A DNA stretch of 64,000 nucleotides from Leisingera aquimarina DSM 24565 (GCF_000473165.1 NZ_KI421504.1:186001-250000), one strand, 5' to 3'. Numbered from the stretch's first letter, positions 44,120-53,898 are shown. Notes: a model not told the origin generated them from the letters alone. Program-made: numbers and translations.

Positions 44120-44611
44120 GGTGCAGCCTCCTGGATGCAAAATATTTGCCCCCCGAAGCGGAACCCAAGACGCTTCGGCGGGTCGGCTCTGCGCCGCTCC
44201 AAACGGTGCGAACGGCGACTGGTGAACAGGGGTTCCGCTCAGATAGAAGAATGGGGGCTGAGGCGCCTGAAACCGAAGTTACTAACCGTTAACGGCAGGC
44301 CGCATTCTTGCTCAAAATCATCAAGATTTAAAATTTACCACCACGTTTTCAGATGGTTATGCCGCATCTGAGTGATATCGCATGCAGTATGGAGTTCAGT
44401 CTGCCCTCTCAGGTACTTGGCACCGGCAGCTCGCCCAGTGGCGGGAAACCAAGCCGCATTACCCGTTACTAACTCCCTTAAACTACAAACCGTCCACCTT
44501 AGCCCCAACAATATCCCTGTTCGCAATGGTCCACGCTGCACCTGAGCCATCCGGTGCCTGCGGGCATCTGCTGCCCGGAATAGGAGCAGCCCCTCAAGGA
44601 AAGGAAACACC
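44120..44611. other. Gene-free stretch between SDR and membrane protein
   Basis: A+T-richer than the flanks. No convincing reading frame or RNA. CAAGGAAAGGAAAC just before 44612 is the ribosome site of the next gene. The middle (44280-44360) is notably A/T rich and could hold a promoter. Confidence 0.45.
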
Positions 44612-45115
44612 ATGCCACTGGAAGCCATCTTTGGACTTCAGCTGATCTTCAGTATTGTTGTTGTCTCAGTAATCGCACGGGTTTACATCGCCCCGTGGCT
44701 GTCGGGATTTTCACACCACGCTGCCCTGGCCATTCTTGTTCTGCCGCACACTATCCGCCACATCGGAATGAGCTTTCAGGTGCCAGGTCTCGTTGGCGAC
44801 GCTTTACCAAGCGACTTCGCCGCAGCTGCGGCTTATGGCGACCTTGCCAGTGCGGTGTTTGCCCTGCTCGCTTTCCTCCTGCTTCGCTCAGGGGCTTCAG
44901 TCGCCATCGGCTTTGCCTGGATCTTCAATCTCATCGGCTTAATTGATCTGGTCAATGCGCTGCGGCAGGCTGAAGCAATACCGCAGCTTGGCGTAACCTG
45001 GTTTATCCCGACGTTCATCGTGCCGGTTCTTTTGGTCACTCACGTGATGATTTTCGCCCGGTTGATCCGAGGCGCACCAACCGCGCAGCCAGGCAGCACA
45101 GCACAGACAGGCTGA
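44612..45115 (+). CDS. Four-helix membrane protein, conserved hypothetical
   Basis: 167 residues with four hydrophobic helices: LQLIFSIVVVSVIARVYI, HAALAILVLPHTIRHIGMSF (with His and Arg), LASAVFALLAFLLLRS and TWFIPTFIVPVLLVTHVMI. The RHIGM and LVNALR segments give conserved polar residues inside the membrane. A good AAGGAAAGG precedes the ATG. I do not recognise a named family. It is convergent with the winged-helix/TPR gene and probably stands alone. Confidence 0.65.
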   Translation: MPLEAIFGLQLIFSIVVVSVIARVYIAPWLSGFSHHAALAILVLPHTIRHIGMSFQVPGLVGDALPSDFAAAAAYGDLASAVFALLAFLLLRSGASVAIGFAWIFNLIGLIDLVNALRQAEAIPQLGVTWFIPTFIVPVLLVTHVMIFARLIRGAPTAQPGSTAQTG

Positions 45116-45162
45116 CCCGGCCAATAAAAGTCTCTGGCGCAGGAACCTACAGGCGCCAGAGA

Positions 45163-46788
45163 CTATTGCAGCAGTTCTTCCAAGTAATACCGATAGGCCG
45201 CGCTCGCGGCGTAACCAGGGTTAATTCCCTCCATTGCCTGGCGCGCTGTTTCCGCCGCCTTATCATCCGACAGCTCCAGCACATGGACCTTGAAAACATA
45301 GTTGGGAAGAAACACCGGATTGCGCCGGATACCGCGATCAAATGCCCCCAAAGCTGCCATCGGCCTGCCAAGCGCCAGCTGCGCCCGCCCATAGGCAAAG
45401 ATTGAAGTCACGCCATAATGCGGGTCGAGAGCCATGCTTCTTTCAATTGCCGCCAATGCCTCATCGCCTCTGCCCAGTGCAGATAAGATCAGCGACTGCC
45501 AAACATATGCTTCAGCGAAGTTCGGGTTGAGCGCCACAGCCTGACCGATTGCCTCCGCCGCAGCTTCGTATTGCCCGTCCCAGCGCAGCGCCCAAGCCAG
45601 ATTTGCATGCCCCATCGGCAACGAGCTATCTAGGCGGGTCGATTTACGTGCAAGTTCAATGGCGTTGCCGATTGTCTCAGACTTTGACGTTACAAATCCC
45701 GCAATAAAAGCATAGACAAGGGCGCGTGACTTCCAGGAATAAGCGTCAGCAAATTCAGGATCCGCTTGGATGGATGCGCCAAAGAGCTCCACCGCTCGGT
45801 TCACTCCAGCTTGGGTAAACTGGTAGAAGCTCTCCCGGCCTTGCAGATAGGCATCCTGAGCGATGATGCTAGATGTGCCGCGACGGGCCAGCTGGGCTTC
45901 CGCCTGCCGCGTCAAGGCAATCTCAAGCGCAGCTGCCACCTTTCGGGCGACATCGGTCTGCACCGCGAACACATCGCCGGTGCTCCTGTCATACCGACTT
46001 GCCCAGACATGGGCTCCAGAGGCCGCGTCAACCAACTGGGCCGTGATCCGCAACATACTGCCCTCCTTGCGCACACTGCCCTCCAGGACATGTGATACGT
46101 TAAGATCGCGTGCCACGTCGCGGATAGTAACGGGCCGGTCCTTGTAGGCGTACGTGGAGTACCGTGCGATCACTGTCAGCCCAGGAATGATCGAAAGATC
46201 GGTTATGATGTCCTCGGTGATGCCGTCGCTGAAATACGCCTGCTCAGGCCTTGCGCCCATATTGTCGAACGGCAGGACGGCGATGGAGGGCTGCGGTCCC
46301 CGGGCCAGCCGGCGGGCAGGCTCATCTGCCCTCCATTGGACAACCAACAAAACCATGCCAGCCAAGGCGCATAGCAGCATGAGCGCAGCCCAAGCCCAAA
46401 TCGTAAGCCGGATCCGCGGCTGCGGCGCGCTTTCCGGTTCCCGCCTCAGAACCCGCAAACGCGGCGCGTAGCCGCCTTTCGGCAAGTCGATCAGTACGGC
46501 GTCTCTCAGGCCGCGCCCGGTGTAGTATTCGGTTAACTTTGACCGGAGCCGCCCAGCTTCCACCCGGACAATCGCGTCGATTGCCGGATCGAAGGAGGCA
46601 TCGCGGTCAAAGACATCTACGCCAAGAGAAAACTGAGAAAGTTCTGCATCGCGCCCATCAAGCACGGCCTCGACGATATAGCTTAGAAACCTTTTCTGCC
46701 GTGGCCCTTGCGCAAACTCCGGGGCTTCGAGAATCCGCTTGAGCTGATCGCGTATCAGCTTTGCATCTGCTTCGCTCCACTCTGAAAT
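45163..46788 (-). CDS. Winged-helix/TPR membrane regulator (TolB-like domain, cyclase-associated type)
   Basis: About 540 residues. The N-terminus (SEWSEADAKLIRDQLKRILE, RFLSYIVEAVLDGRDAELSQ, then VDVFDRDASFDPAIDAIVRV) is the winged-helix region of this family. One helix (LTIWAWAALMLLCALAGMVL) follows, then a TolB-like segment SIAVLPFDNMGARPEQAYFS and TPR repeats (NAIELARKSTRLD, AIGQAVALNPNFAEAYVWQS). Homology extends to about 46788, where the first codon after a stop is ATT; no standard start precedes the conserved part, the first in-frame GTG being at 46665. It may use a rare start or be slightly damaged. Target genes unknown. Confidence 0.7.
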   Translation of the reverse strand: MSEWSEADAKLIRDQLKRILEAPEFAQGPRQKRFLSYIVEAVLDGRDAELSQFSLGVDVFDRDASFDPAIDAIVRVEAGRLRSKLTEYYTGRGLRDAVLIDLPKGGYAPRLRVLRREPESAPQPRIRLTIWAWAALMLLCALAGMVLLVVQWRADEPARRLARGPQPSIAVLPFDNMGARPEQAYFSDGITEDIITDLSIIPGLTVIARYSTYAYKDRPVTIRDVARDLNVSHVLEGSVRKEGSMLRITAQLVDAASGAHVWASRYDRSTGDVFAVQTDVARKVAAALEIALTRQAEAQLARRGTSSIIAQDAYLQGRESFYQFTQAGVNRAVELFGASIQADPEFADAYSWKSRALVYAFIAGFVTSKSETIGNAIELARKSTRLDSSLPMGHANLAWALRWDGQYEAAAEAIGQAVALNPNFAEAYVWQSLILSALGRGDEALAAIERSMALDPHYGVTSIFAYGRAQLALGRPMAALGAFDRGIRRNPVFLPNYVFKVHVLELSDDKAAETARQAMEGINPGYAASAAYRYYLEELLQ

Positions 46789-46910
46789 CGCACAATCTCC
46801 AACTTAAGGCGTCGCAAAGCCTTATACCAATTCCTGGGCTTGGCATCCATTGCTCCAGCCCCAGCGCTGCCCGCCGCTGCAGGCAGCGGATGCGGTTCAA
46901 GCCGGATCGA

Positions 46911-49900
46911 TTACTCGGCCGCCACCGGCGAGCCCGCCGCCGGCACCGGCACAACTCCGGCGCGCGGCTTCCGTCCTGCAAGCAGGCTGAAAGCGGGCGG
47001 CACAAAGTACAGCGAGACGATCGAAGACAGCAGCACACCCCCGGCAATCGAAACAGCGAACGGCGGCCAGAACCCGCCCCCGGCCAAGATAAGCGGCAGG
47101 AACCCCCCGAAAGTCGTGATCGTTGTTGAGATGATATGGCGGCTGGAGCGCATCACCACACCACGGATCGCGTCCCGGTCTCCACGCGAAGCTGCCCGGT
47201 CTTCCTGCAGGGCAGTCACGATGATGATCGCTGCGTTGATCGACACTCCGATTGCCCCGATCACCCCGATCAGCGCCTGGATGCCGAAAGCATAAGAAAA
47301 AACCTCCAGCGGCAGCAGGCTCAGCCCCATCGACAGACCTGCCACCACAAGGACCACACCGCTCAGTCGCCATGAATTGAAGGTCAGAACAATCGTAGCA
47401 ACCGTCGCCACGACCACCAGCCCCATGACCGACATGAGATTGCGGATTGTTTCCGCCCGTGCGTCCCCTTCACCGCCCCACTCAATACGGTAGCCAGGTG
47501 GCAGTTCGATTGGATCCTTGTCCAAGACCTCCTGAAACTCGGAAAGGGCCACATCCGGAAGCACGCCATGAGCCAGGAACCCCTGCACCGTGTTCACGCG
47601 CTCGCCGTTGCGCCGGGCAATCGGGCTGTCAGAGGGTTCCAGCCGCAGCCCGCCGAGCGCCAGCAGCGGAATGCCCGGATTAGCAGATGCCAGCGCCTGG
47701 GACCCGGGAGGCACAATCTGCAGCGCCGCGAGCTTGTCAGCCGCAGCCCGCTCCGGGCCGGACAAACGCACACGCACCGGCAGTTCCTCGGCACTTTCTA
47801 TCAGAGACCCGCCCAAGGCACCTTCTGAAAAACCCTGCAATTGCGCAGCCACATCGTTCAGGTTCAACCCTGCAAGCCGCACCTTGTCCTCATCAAGGTC
47901 GAACAGCAGCTTTGCGGCTCCGCCGGCCAGCACTGTTCGGCTGTGAATCACACTGTCCACACCGGCCATCCGCACACGGGCGTCCTCGCCCAGGGCGCGG
48001 AGCACTTCCAGGTCCGGTCCGACAAGCCGCAGCTCAAGCGGAGCATCAACAGGGGGCCCTTGCTTCAGACCGCGTACCAGTACCCGCGCTTGCGGCAAGG
48101 AGGTATCCAGCGCTCTTTGCAACTCCGGAATAATCCGGGCCGTCGCCTCAGGTGAATCTGTTGTCACCAGCGCCTCCGCAAAGGTCGCGTCATTGTCCCT
48201 GTTGTTCAGCATGTTGTAGTAGAAGGCAGGGGCACTGCGCCCCACTACCCACTGAACCTGGGTAATACCTTCGACCTGGTTCAGAACCTTACCGGCAGCA
48301 ATCGCCGCGTCCCGTGTTTGTTCGATTGCGCTGCCGTCAGCCAATTCCACCTGCACGTAGAACTGGTCGCGATCCACTTCGGGAAAGAATTGCGGACGAA
48401 GTGTTGGAAAGGACAGGAACGCCACAATGGCCGGCGCCGCAGCACACACCATTGCCAGCCGCGGCCATCTCAGCGCCGCGGCCAGGCTCGCATCAAACAG
48501 GCGGCCGGCTGCTTTGCTCCGGATCCCTGATTGCCACCATGCCTGGCCTTCGCGCTCGTCTCTCAGCGCCAGTCCCGCGATGGCGGGAGTGACTGTCAGA
48601 GCCAGCAGCAGCGAGCAGACCAGCATGACGATAACCGAGACTGCGATTGCACCAACAAAGTCGCCGGGCGGCCCAGGCAGCACCATCATCGGGACAAAGG
48701 CCAGAACCGTGGTGACGGTCGAGGCCAAAAGCGGCAGCGCCAGCCGCCGCACGGCGCCGCCGACGGCGGCTTGCGCCGGAACCCCCGCCTGGAGCCGCCG
48801 ACGGACCTCATCTGTGGTCACGATGGCTGCATCGACCAGGAGACCCAGCGCTACAATCAGCCCGGTAACTGACATTTGATGGATGGTCATGCCCAGCTTC
48901 TCAAGAACTGTCAGAGACATCAGGCTGGTCAGCGGCAGCATGGCACCGACAATCAGAGCCGAGCGCCAGCCCATCGACACGAACAGGACCGCAATCACGA
49001 GAGCCACACCCACGGCCATATTCACCGCGACTTCGGTCAGACGCTGTGCGGTATATCTGCTTTGATCGAACAGCAGCTCAAGATGCAAGCCGCCAGGAAG
49101 GTCAGCCTTCATCTCCTCGATTTCCGCTCGGGCTGCGCCGGCCCAAACATCTACCTGCCGGTCATCCTCGATCTTGGCGCCAACCAGCACCGCTCGCCGG
49201 CCGTTGACATAAGCCAGCGCCGCAGCTGGCGTCCTTTCGGTCCGCAGCACGGCAGCAACGTCGCCAACCCGGACCGCTTGCCCGGCTGCACCGGCCCGCA
49301 GCGGGATGTTCCGGATCCGAGCCAGACCGTCAATCTCCCCCGCCAGCTCAACCAGATAGTCAGAGGCACTGCCACGGACCAGCCCGGCCGGCACTTTGGC
49401 GTCGGCCTGCGCGATACGGCTCGCCACCGCGCCAGGCGTCAGCCCCAGAGATGCCAGCGCATTCGCCTCAACCTCGACGCGAATCTCCTCTTCTGCTTCG
49501 CCGTACAGGGCCACCAGCTTGGTATTGGGAACTTGGCGCAGGCGCTCCTGAAGGTCCTCTGCATACCTGCCAAGGATACCCGGTGCTGCCTCTCTGCTGC
49601 CAGCAGCCATGATAGAGGCCAGCATCGTAAAGGCACCAACCCGGTCGTTGTCGAATTCCGGTTCCGGCACGCCGCGGGGCAGTTCTCGCCCGGCGTCGGC
49701 CAGCGCATCGCGCACTTCCGACCAGACCTGTTCGATCCGAGCATCCGGAGTGAAGTCGGACAGCTCGATCTGCACAGTTGAAATTCCTGTCCGCGACACC
49801 GAAGAAATCACATCGATTTCCGGGATTTCGCGCAGTTCCGCTTCGATTTTCTCTGTAACCAGAGCTTCAACCCGCGCTGGATCGGCTCCGGGATAAGGCG

Positions 49901-50039
49901 TTATCACCGTTGCAAAAAGATTGGTGATCGTTGGATCTTCCTGCCGACCGATGGATTGAAAGGCAATTACCCCTAGCGAAGCGATGACCAGAAGCGCCAG
50001 GACCAGAATACGGGGGCGGCGGTACAGATACGTCTCCAT
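46911..50039 (-). CDS. RND family efflux transporter, inner-membrane pump
   Basis: 1042-residue proton-driven pump with 12 membrane helices and two large periplasmic loops. Conserved parts: DPTITNLFATVITPYPGADP, ELREIPEIDVISSVSRTGIS, FDQSRYTAQRLTEVAVNM, and helix 4 GLIVALGLLVDAAIVTTDEV, where the usual Asp-Asp pair of AcrB is Asp-Ala, as in a subset of the superfamily. The second half repeats the fold (ALIGVIGAIGVSINAAIIIV). It lies two bases after the adaptor gene stop. No outer-membrane channel gene is nearby. Substrates probably include toxic hydrophobics. Confidence 0.92.
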   Translation of the reverse strand: METYLYRRPRILVLALLVIASLGVIAFQSIGRQEDPTITNLFATVITPYPGADPARVEALVTEKIEAELREIPEIDVISSVSRTGISTVQIELSDFTPDARIEQVWSEVRDALADAGRELPRGVPEPEFDNDRVGAFTMLASIMAAGSREAAPGILGRYAEDLQERLRQVPNTKLVALYGEAEEEIRVEVEANALASLGLTPGAVASRIAQADAKVPAGLVRGSASDYLVELAGEIDGLARIRNIPLRAGAAGQAVRVGDVAAVLRTERTPAAALAYVNGRRAVLVGAKIEDDRQVDVWAGAARAEIEEMKADLPGGLHLELLFDQSRYTAQRLTEVAVNMAVGVALVIAVLFVSMGWRSALIVGAMLPLTSLMSLTVLEKLGMTIHQMSVTGLIVALGLLVDAAIVTTDEVRRRLQAGVPAQAAVGGAVRRLALPLLASTVTTVLAFVPMMVLPGPPGDFVGAIAVSVIVMLVCSLLLALTVTPAIAGLALRDEREGQAWWQSGIRSKAAGRLFDASLAAALRWPRLAMVCAAAPAIVAFLSFPTLRPQFFPEVDRDQFYVQVELADGSAIEQTRDAAIAAGKVLNQVEGITQVQWVVGRSAPAFYYNMLNNRDNDATFAEALVTTDSPEATARIIPELQRALDTSLPQARVLVRGLKQGPPVDAPLELRLVGPDLEVLRALGEDARVRMAGVDSVIHSRTVLAGGAAKLLFDLDEDKVRLAGLNLNDVAAQLQGFSEGALGGSLIESAEELPVRVRLSGPERAAADKLAALQIVPPGSQALASANPGIPLLALGGLRLEPSDSPIARRNGERVNTVQGFLAHGVLPDVALSEFQEVLDKDPIELPPGYRIEWGGEGDARAETIRNLMSVMGLVVVATVATIVLTFNSWRLSGVVLVVAGLSMGLSLLPLEVFSYAFGIQALIGVIGAIGVSINAAIIIVTALQEDRAASRGDRDAIRGVVMRSSRHIISTTITTFGGFLPLILAGGGFWPPFAVSIAGGVLLSSIVSLYFVPPAFSLLAGRKPRAGVVPVPAAGSPVAAE

Positions 50040-50041
50040 GG

Positions 50042-51175
50042 TCAGCGCCCGCCTGCAGTAGTGATGGCCTGGCCATTGCTGAATTTATGGGCTCCGGACC
50101 GGACATACAGAGCGCCACTGGAAAATGTGCCGCGGACAAATGCACGACCGTTTTCAACATGCAGAACTTCGGCTGCCTCCCGGCTGATGGTCTGCGCCCC
50201 GTCTTTTTCCACCACAGTCAGAACCGACCAGAGACCGTTGCCTGCATCACTCAGCGCTGTTAGGCCAACCCAAGCACCGCGGCCCGGAACCTGCCGTTCC
50301 ATTTGCAGCCGCACCACCTGCCCCATTGCCAACTGCGTGTCCGCTGGCAAGTCAACCAGAACTGCAACAGTTCGCGTGGCGGGGTCCATATCTCTGGAAA
50401 CGGCAACGACCCGGCCCTGGAGTTCCTGACCCAGATATTCCAGCTTAAGTACTTGCGATACCCGAAGCGCTGCGGCCCGGTCAGGAGGAACACCAATGCG
50501 GGCTTGAGGCCGGCTGGTTTCTTGCAACTGAACAATTGCTGTGCCTGCATTAATGACCGCGCCTTCATCCGCCAGCCGCGCGGCAATCCGCCCGGCGTAA
50601 GGAGCTGTCACCACAGATTTCTCGATATCCAGCTCCACCTGCGCATTAGCGGCATCCAGCGCATTTCTGCGAGCCTTTAGAGCCGCTAGCGAAAACTGCG
50701 CCTCATCATTGATCTGACTGCTCGTCCAGCCCTCACCGGCCAGTTTCGCACGTCGTGCCGCGGTGCGCCGAGCCAGCTCTATTTCGGCATCCAGCCCCGC
50801 CCGCTCCGCAGCCAGCCGCGTGCGTTCGATTTGCAGCGGCTTTGCATCCAGCCGGGCCAGCATCTGGCCCTGAGCCACTTGGCTGCCCTCTTCCACCAGC
50901 ATCTCTTCGATCAGCCCGGCGCGTTCCGCCGCAGCGAGAGTTTGGCGGGCGGGCTCGACCCGTCCTGCAAAGCTTTCCCGGATGACATATCCATCGTCGA
51001 CCGTCAGCCGCCCAGTTAACGCAAGTGCGGGGTCCCCAGTACTGCCGCGCTCAGCCTTGCCTGCACTTGCGTGCAATGTCTGAACCGCCACCGCGCTGCC
51101 AGCGAAAACCGTCAGAGCAACGACAGCGGCTGCTGGCCAGCCACGAAAATGCTGTTTCAGCGATGTCATATTCAT
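50042..51175 (-). CDS. RND periplasmic adaptor (membrane fusion protein)
   Basis: 377 residues with an N-terminal membrane anchor (WPAAAVVALTVFAGSAVAVQ), a lipoyl half (FAGRVEPARQTLAAAERAGL ... GSQVAQGQMLARLDAKPLQI), an alpha-hairpin (ERAGLDAEIELARRTAARRA), the second lipoyl half (KSVVTAPYAGRIAARLADEG) and beta-barrel region. It joins the RND pump to an outer-membrane channel. First gene of the pair, divergent from the TetR regulator. Confidence 0.9.
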   Translation of the reverse strand: MNMTSLKQHFRGWPAAAVVALTVFAGSAVAVQTLHASAGKAERGSTGDPALALTGRLTVDDGYVIRESFAGRVEPARQTLAAAERAGLIEEMLVEEGSQVAQGQMLARLDAKPLQIERTRLAAERAGLDAEIELARRTAARRAKLAGEGWTSSQINDEAQFSLAALKARRNALDAANAQVELDIEKSVVTAPYAGRIAARLADEGAVINAGTAIVQLQETSRPQARIGVPPDRAAALRVSQVLKLEYLGQELQGRVVAVSRDMDPATRTVAVLVDLPADTQLAMGQVVRLQMERQVPGRGAWVGLTALSDAGNGLWSVLTVVEKDGAQTISREAAEVLHVENGRAFVRGTFSSGALYVRSGAHKFSNGQAITTAGGR

Positions 51176-51197
51176 GGGGTGCTCCTGATAAAAATAA

Positions 51198-51250
51198 GTA
51201 TCCCTTACTTACATGGGTAACACCTACTTGGTGTAAGAAACTCTTACTTT
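51198..51250. promoter_or_regulatory. Candidate TetR operator region
   Basis: ACACC-TACTT-GGTGT (51220-51234) is a perfect five-base-arm palindrome, flanked by TTAC...GTAA (51205-51220) and by repeated CTTACTT motifs on both sides. It lies between the divergent adaptor and TetR genes. Confidence 0.5.
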
Positions 51251-51305
51251 CAAGACGCCGATGGGGTAGAAATTGAAAGCCGCCGCAACCGTGCAAGGGA
51301 ACCCG

Positions 51306-51923
51306 ATGACAGGGCCACAATCCAAGAAGAAATTCCATCACGGCGATCTCAAGGCCGCCTTGATCGATGTGACCATTGAAATGATCCGGGACAGGCGGGT
51401 TGAGGACGTTAGCGTCGCCGATGCCGCCCGCGCCGCCCAAGTTTCGAGCGGCGCGCCCTACCGGCACTTCAAGGACCGGGATGAGTTGCTGGCAAATGTC
51501 GCCGCCGAAGGCTTCCGGAGATTGTCAAAGGCCAAGATTACTGCCTTTGGCAAACATCCGAAGCACTCAATTGAAAGCCTGATTGCTGGTGGCTGCGCCT
51601 ATGCTGAGTTCGGCTCGGACAATCCCGAACTGTTTCACCTCATGTGGGCGGCGGCCCGCAACCAGGATACCACTGATGTCGCGCGCGTGGCCAGCAACGC
51701 GACATACAACACCTTCATTGAAGAACTGACGGGTATAATGAAGGCACAAGGCCTCGGCCATCTGGACCCGCATGAATTCGGAACGCCTTTGTGGGCAATG
51801 GTGCATGGTTTTGCAAGTTTGCTGATCGGCAAACCTGCAATTCTGGACAGCAGCCGCCAGGCGCTCAGAAGCCGCATAGCAGATGCCACTTGGGCTTACG
51901 TCCGGGGCTACAAAGCAGGCTAG
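51306..51923 (+). CDS. TetR/AcrR family repressor of the RND pump
   Basis: 205 residues. The N-terminal helix-turn-helix is KKKFHHGDLKAALIDVTIEM, VEDVSVADAARAAQVSSGAP and YRHFKDRDELLANVAAEGF. The C-terminal TetR_C (WHG) domain contains LFHLMWAAARNQ and LWAMVHGFASLLIGKP. The start MTGPQSKKKF is preferred over an ATG 11 codons earlier. Divergent orientation and the intervening palindrome indicate that it represses the pump and itself until a drug-like ligand binds. Confidence 0.87.
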   Translation: MTGPQSKKKFHHGDLKAALIDVTIEMIRDRRVEDVSVADAARAAQVSSGAPYRHFKDRDELLANVAAEGFRRLSKAKITAFGKHPKHSIESLIAGGCAYAEFGSDNPELFHLMWAAARNQDTTDVARVASNATYNTFIEELTGIMKAQGLGHLDPHEFGTPLWAMVHGFASLLIGKPAILDSSRQALRSRIADATWAYVRGYKAG

Positions 51924-52100
51924 AACCCTGACCGCAGCCCGCTACAGGCTTTCGGCACAGTCTAGTGGATTAAGTAAGACCAAACCGGTTTCTCCCCCGG
52001 CAGCTATCTGATACGGCAATTTGGGCCGCCACGCTGGATTTACGAGGGCAATCCCCCCTCGACGCTCGCGCGAAAAGGCTCGGCACTATTGCCAGGCGCT

Positions 52101-52619
52101 TCAGTTCGCCCCGCTTACAGACACCAGTATCGGGCAGTTTGTGCAGACGCGGCTGTCGCAAAGCCGGCAGGTCCGCAGCTTGTGCGTGTCGTCACCGGCA
52201 TCAGCTTGCAGCAGTTTTTCAAGCAGCCGGGCCAGGTCCTTTTGCTCGTCACCGGACAGGCTGCCGGTCACTGCCTCCAGTGCGGCCAGCCGCTCGCGCA
52301 GTATGTTCTCCCGTGCGGCTTGGCCGGCTTCCGTGAGATAAAGCGCAATGCTGCGCTTGTCGTGCTCCGCCGCCTGGCGTCTGACAAGGCCGTCCTCGGC
52401 CAGCCTGTCGATCAGGCGCACCGTGCCCGTATGGGTGAGATCCAAAAGCCGGCTCAGTGCGTCATTCGACAAACCCGGCTGGTGGCCGAGCGCGCAAAGC
52501 GCCGCCGGTCCTTCTCCGGAGCGGTGGAACTGCCTCGCCAGAACCGTCTTCAGCTCATCGTGCAGACAGAGCACCGCCGCCCCCAGTAAATTCGCAGTCC
52601 GCCGTGATTCATCCGTCAT
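52101..52619 (-). CDS. MarR family regulator with C-terminal cysteine cluster
   Basis: 172 residues. Winged-helix core: PAALCALGHQPGLSNDALSR, LLDLTHTGTVRLIDRLAEDG, LVRRQAAEHDKRSIALYLTE. After the dimer helix, the tail carries five cysteines within the last 25 residues (LRTCRLCDSRVCTNCPILV), which could bind metal or sense oxidants and is unusual for MarR. Divergent from the hydrolase; both starts are close to copies of GTGACTCACACAC, the probable operator. Confidence 0.83.
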   Translation of the reverse strand: MTDESRRTANLLGAAVLCLHDELKTVLARQFHRSGEGPAALCALGHQPGLSNDALSRLLDLTHTGTVRLIDRLAEDGLVRRQAAEHDKRSIALYLTEAGQAARENILRERLAALEAVTGSLSGDEQKDLARLLEKLLQADAGDDTHKLRTCRLCDSRVCTNCPILVSVSGAN

Positions 52620-52630
52620 ACGGGGAATAT

Positions 52631-52689
52631 GTGACTCACACACTTGAATTGGAAGAGATCATTTATATATGTGACTCACACACATATAT
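52631..52689. promoter_or_regulatory. Two operator copies between MarR and hydrolase genes
   Basis: GTGACTCACACAC occurs at 52631-52643 and again at 52671-52683, 40 bases apart. The second copy sits in a larger palindrome ATATATGTG-N7-CACATATAT (52665-52689). One copy lies 12 bases from each start codon, so a single regulator could block both promoters. Confidence 0.65.
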
Positions 52690-52700
52690 GGAGAAGCCCA

Positions 52701-53690
52701 ATGACCGTTGACCTTCAGACCAGTGAACCGGCATCGCAGCAATCCGCGCCAGGCCATGGTCCGCACCTGATCGCGGTCGCTGCCGAAGAAACCTTTGCGG
52801 GAACCTGGCCGTTTCAAGCCCGTTACAGTTCCGCCGCCGGGAATCCGATGCACTATATCGATGAGGGCAGCGGCCCGGAGACGCTACTGCTGCTGCATGG
52901 CGAACCGACCTGGAGCTACCTTTACCGTGCTCAGATTGCTGAATGGTCCCGTGATGCCCGTGTGATTGCCCTTGACCATATGGGATTTGGCAAAAGCGCC
53001 ACCCCGCAAGACCGCAGCTATTGGCTGCAGGACCATATAGACAATGCGGAACGCTTTGTTTTGGAGCAGGATCTCAGGGATGTGACCCTTGTCATGCATG
53101 ATTTCGGCGGGCCGGTTGGCATGGGCGTAGCCATCCGGCACCCGGACCGGATCAAACGGATCGTATCGGTCAACGGCCCGACGCCCCTGGGGCAGCCTGA
53201 TCTTTTGGATCGCTTGATTGCCAATGCCGGTGCTGCTCCCTGGTTTCAGTGGATCATGCAGGCAGAGGAAAAAGGCACCCTGGAAGCGGTGCTCGGCCAG
53301 CTCAGCTACAACATCCTGTCGACTCTCAAACTGAATGGGTTTGTCCGCAATGAGCTGATCACCGATACTTGGCTGAATGCTTACCGGGCACCATTTCCCG
53401 CACCTGAATTTGCTGCGGGTGCAATCGGCTGGGCCAAAGGCTTTGCCACCGGCAAACATGCGTTCGAAGAGGCGAGCGGCACCGTAAAGTCCGAACTGGC
53501 AAAGAAACCTGCTATCGCTATCTGGGGCGAAGCCGACAGGACGCTGCAGGCAGAGCAGTTTCTGCCCCTGTTCCGGCAAGCGTTCCCCGGCGGCCAGGTC
53601 AAGACCTTGCCCGAAACCGGCCACTACAGCCCGGAAGACGCGCCGGAGCTAGTATCCGGACTGGTGTCTGAGTTTATTGCAGCCAGCTGA
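52701..53690 (+). CDS. Alpha/beta hydrolase, haloalkane dehalogenase-like
   Basis: 329 residues: MHYIDEGSGPETLLLLHGEP with oxyanion HGEPTWSYLYR (67-77), DHMGFGKSATP, nucleophile Asp134 in LVMHDFGGPVGMGV, IRHPDRIKRIVSVNGPTPLG, acid in IAIWGEADRTL and catalytic His in LPETGHYSPEDAPELVS. HGEPTWSYLYR is typical of subfamily I haloalkane dehalogenases, but the residue after the nucleophile is Phe rather than the halide-binding Trp, so dehalogenation is doubtful; epoxide or ester hydrolysis is possible. GGAG precedes the ATG. Controlled by the divergent MarR protein. Confidence 0.82.
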   Translation: MTVDLQTSEPASQQSAPGHGPHLIAVAAEETFAGTWPFQARYSSAAGNPMHYIDEGSGPETLLLLHGEPTWSYLYRAQIAEWSRDARVIALDHMGFGKSATPQDRSYWLQDHIDNAERFVLEQDLRDVTLVMHDFGGPVGMGVAIRHPDRIKRIVSVNGPTPLGQPDLLDRLIANAGAAPWFQWIMQAEEKGTLEAVLGQLSYNILSTLKLNGFVRNELITDTWLNAYRAPFPAPEFAAGAIGWAKGFATGKHAFEEASGTVKSELAKKPAIAIWGEADRTLQAEQFLPLFRQAFPGGQVKTLPETGHYSPEDAPELVSGLVSEFIAAS

Positions 53691-53898
53691 ACGGCGGGTG
53701 TGCTAACAGCAAGGCTCTGCATCTGCGCCTTCTCCGGCGCGGATGCAGCAGGCGCGGCAACATGCGGGCGCAGGCCAGGCGCAGCACGGGCAGCTATGCC
53801 CGCAGTCTGCAGGCCTGCTATCAACCAGAGAACATTCTCAAACATGCTGAAAGTATCCATTTGGCCCCGGCGGAGTGTCCCGCCGGAGCTGGCTGTGG

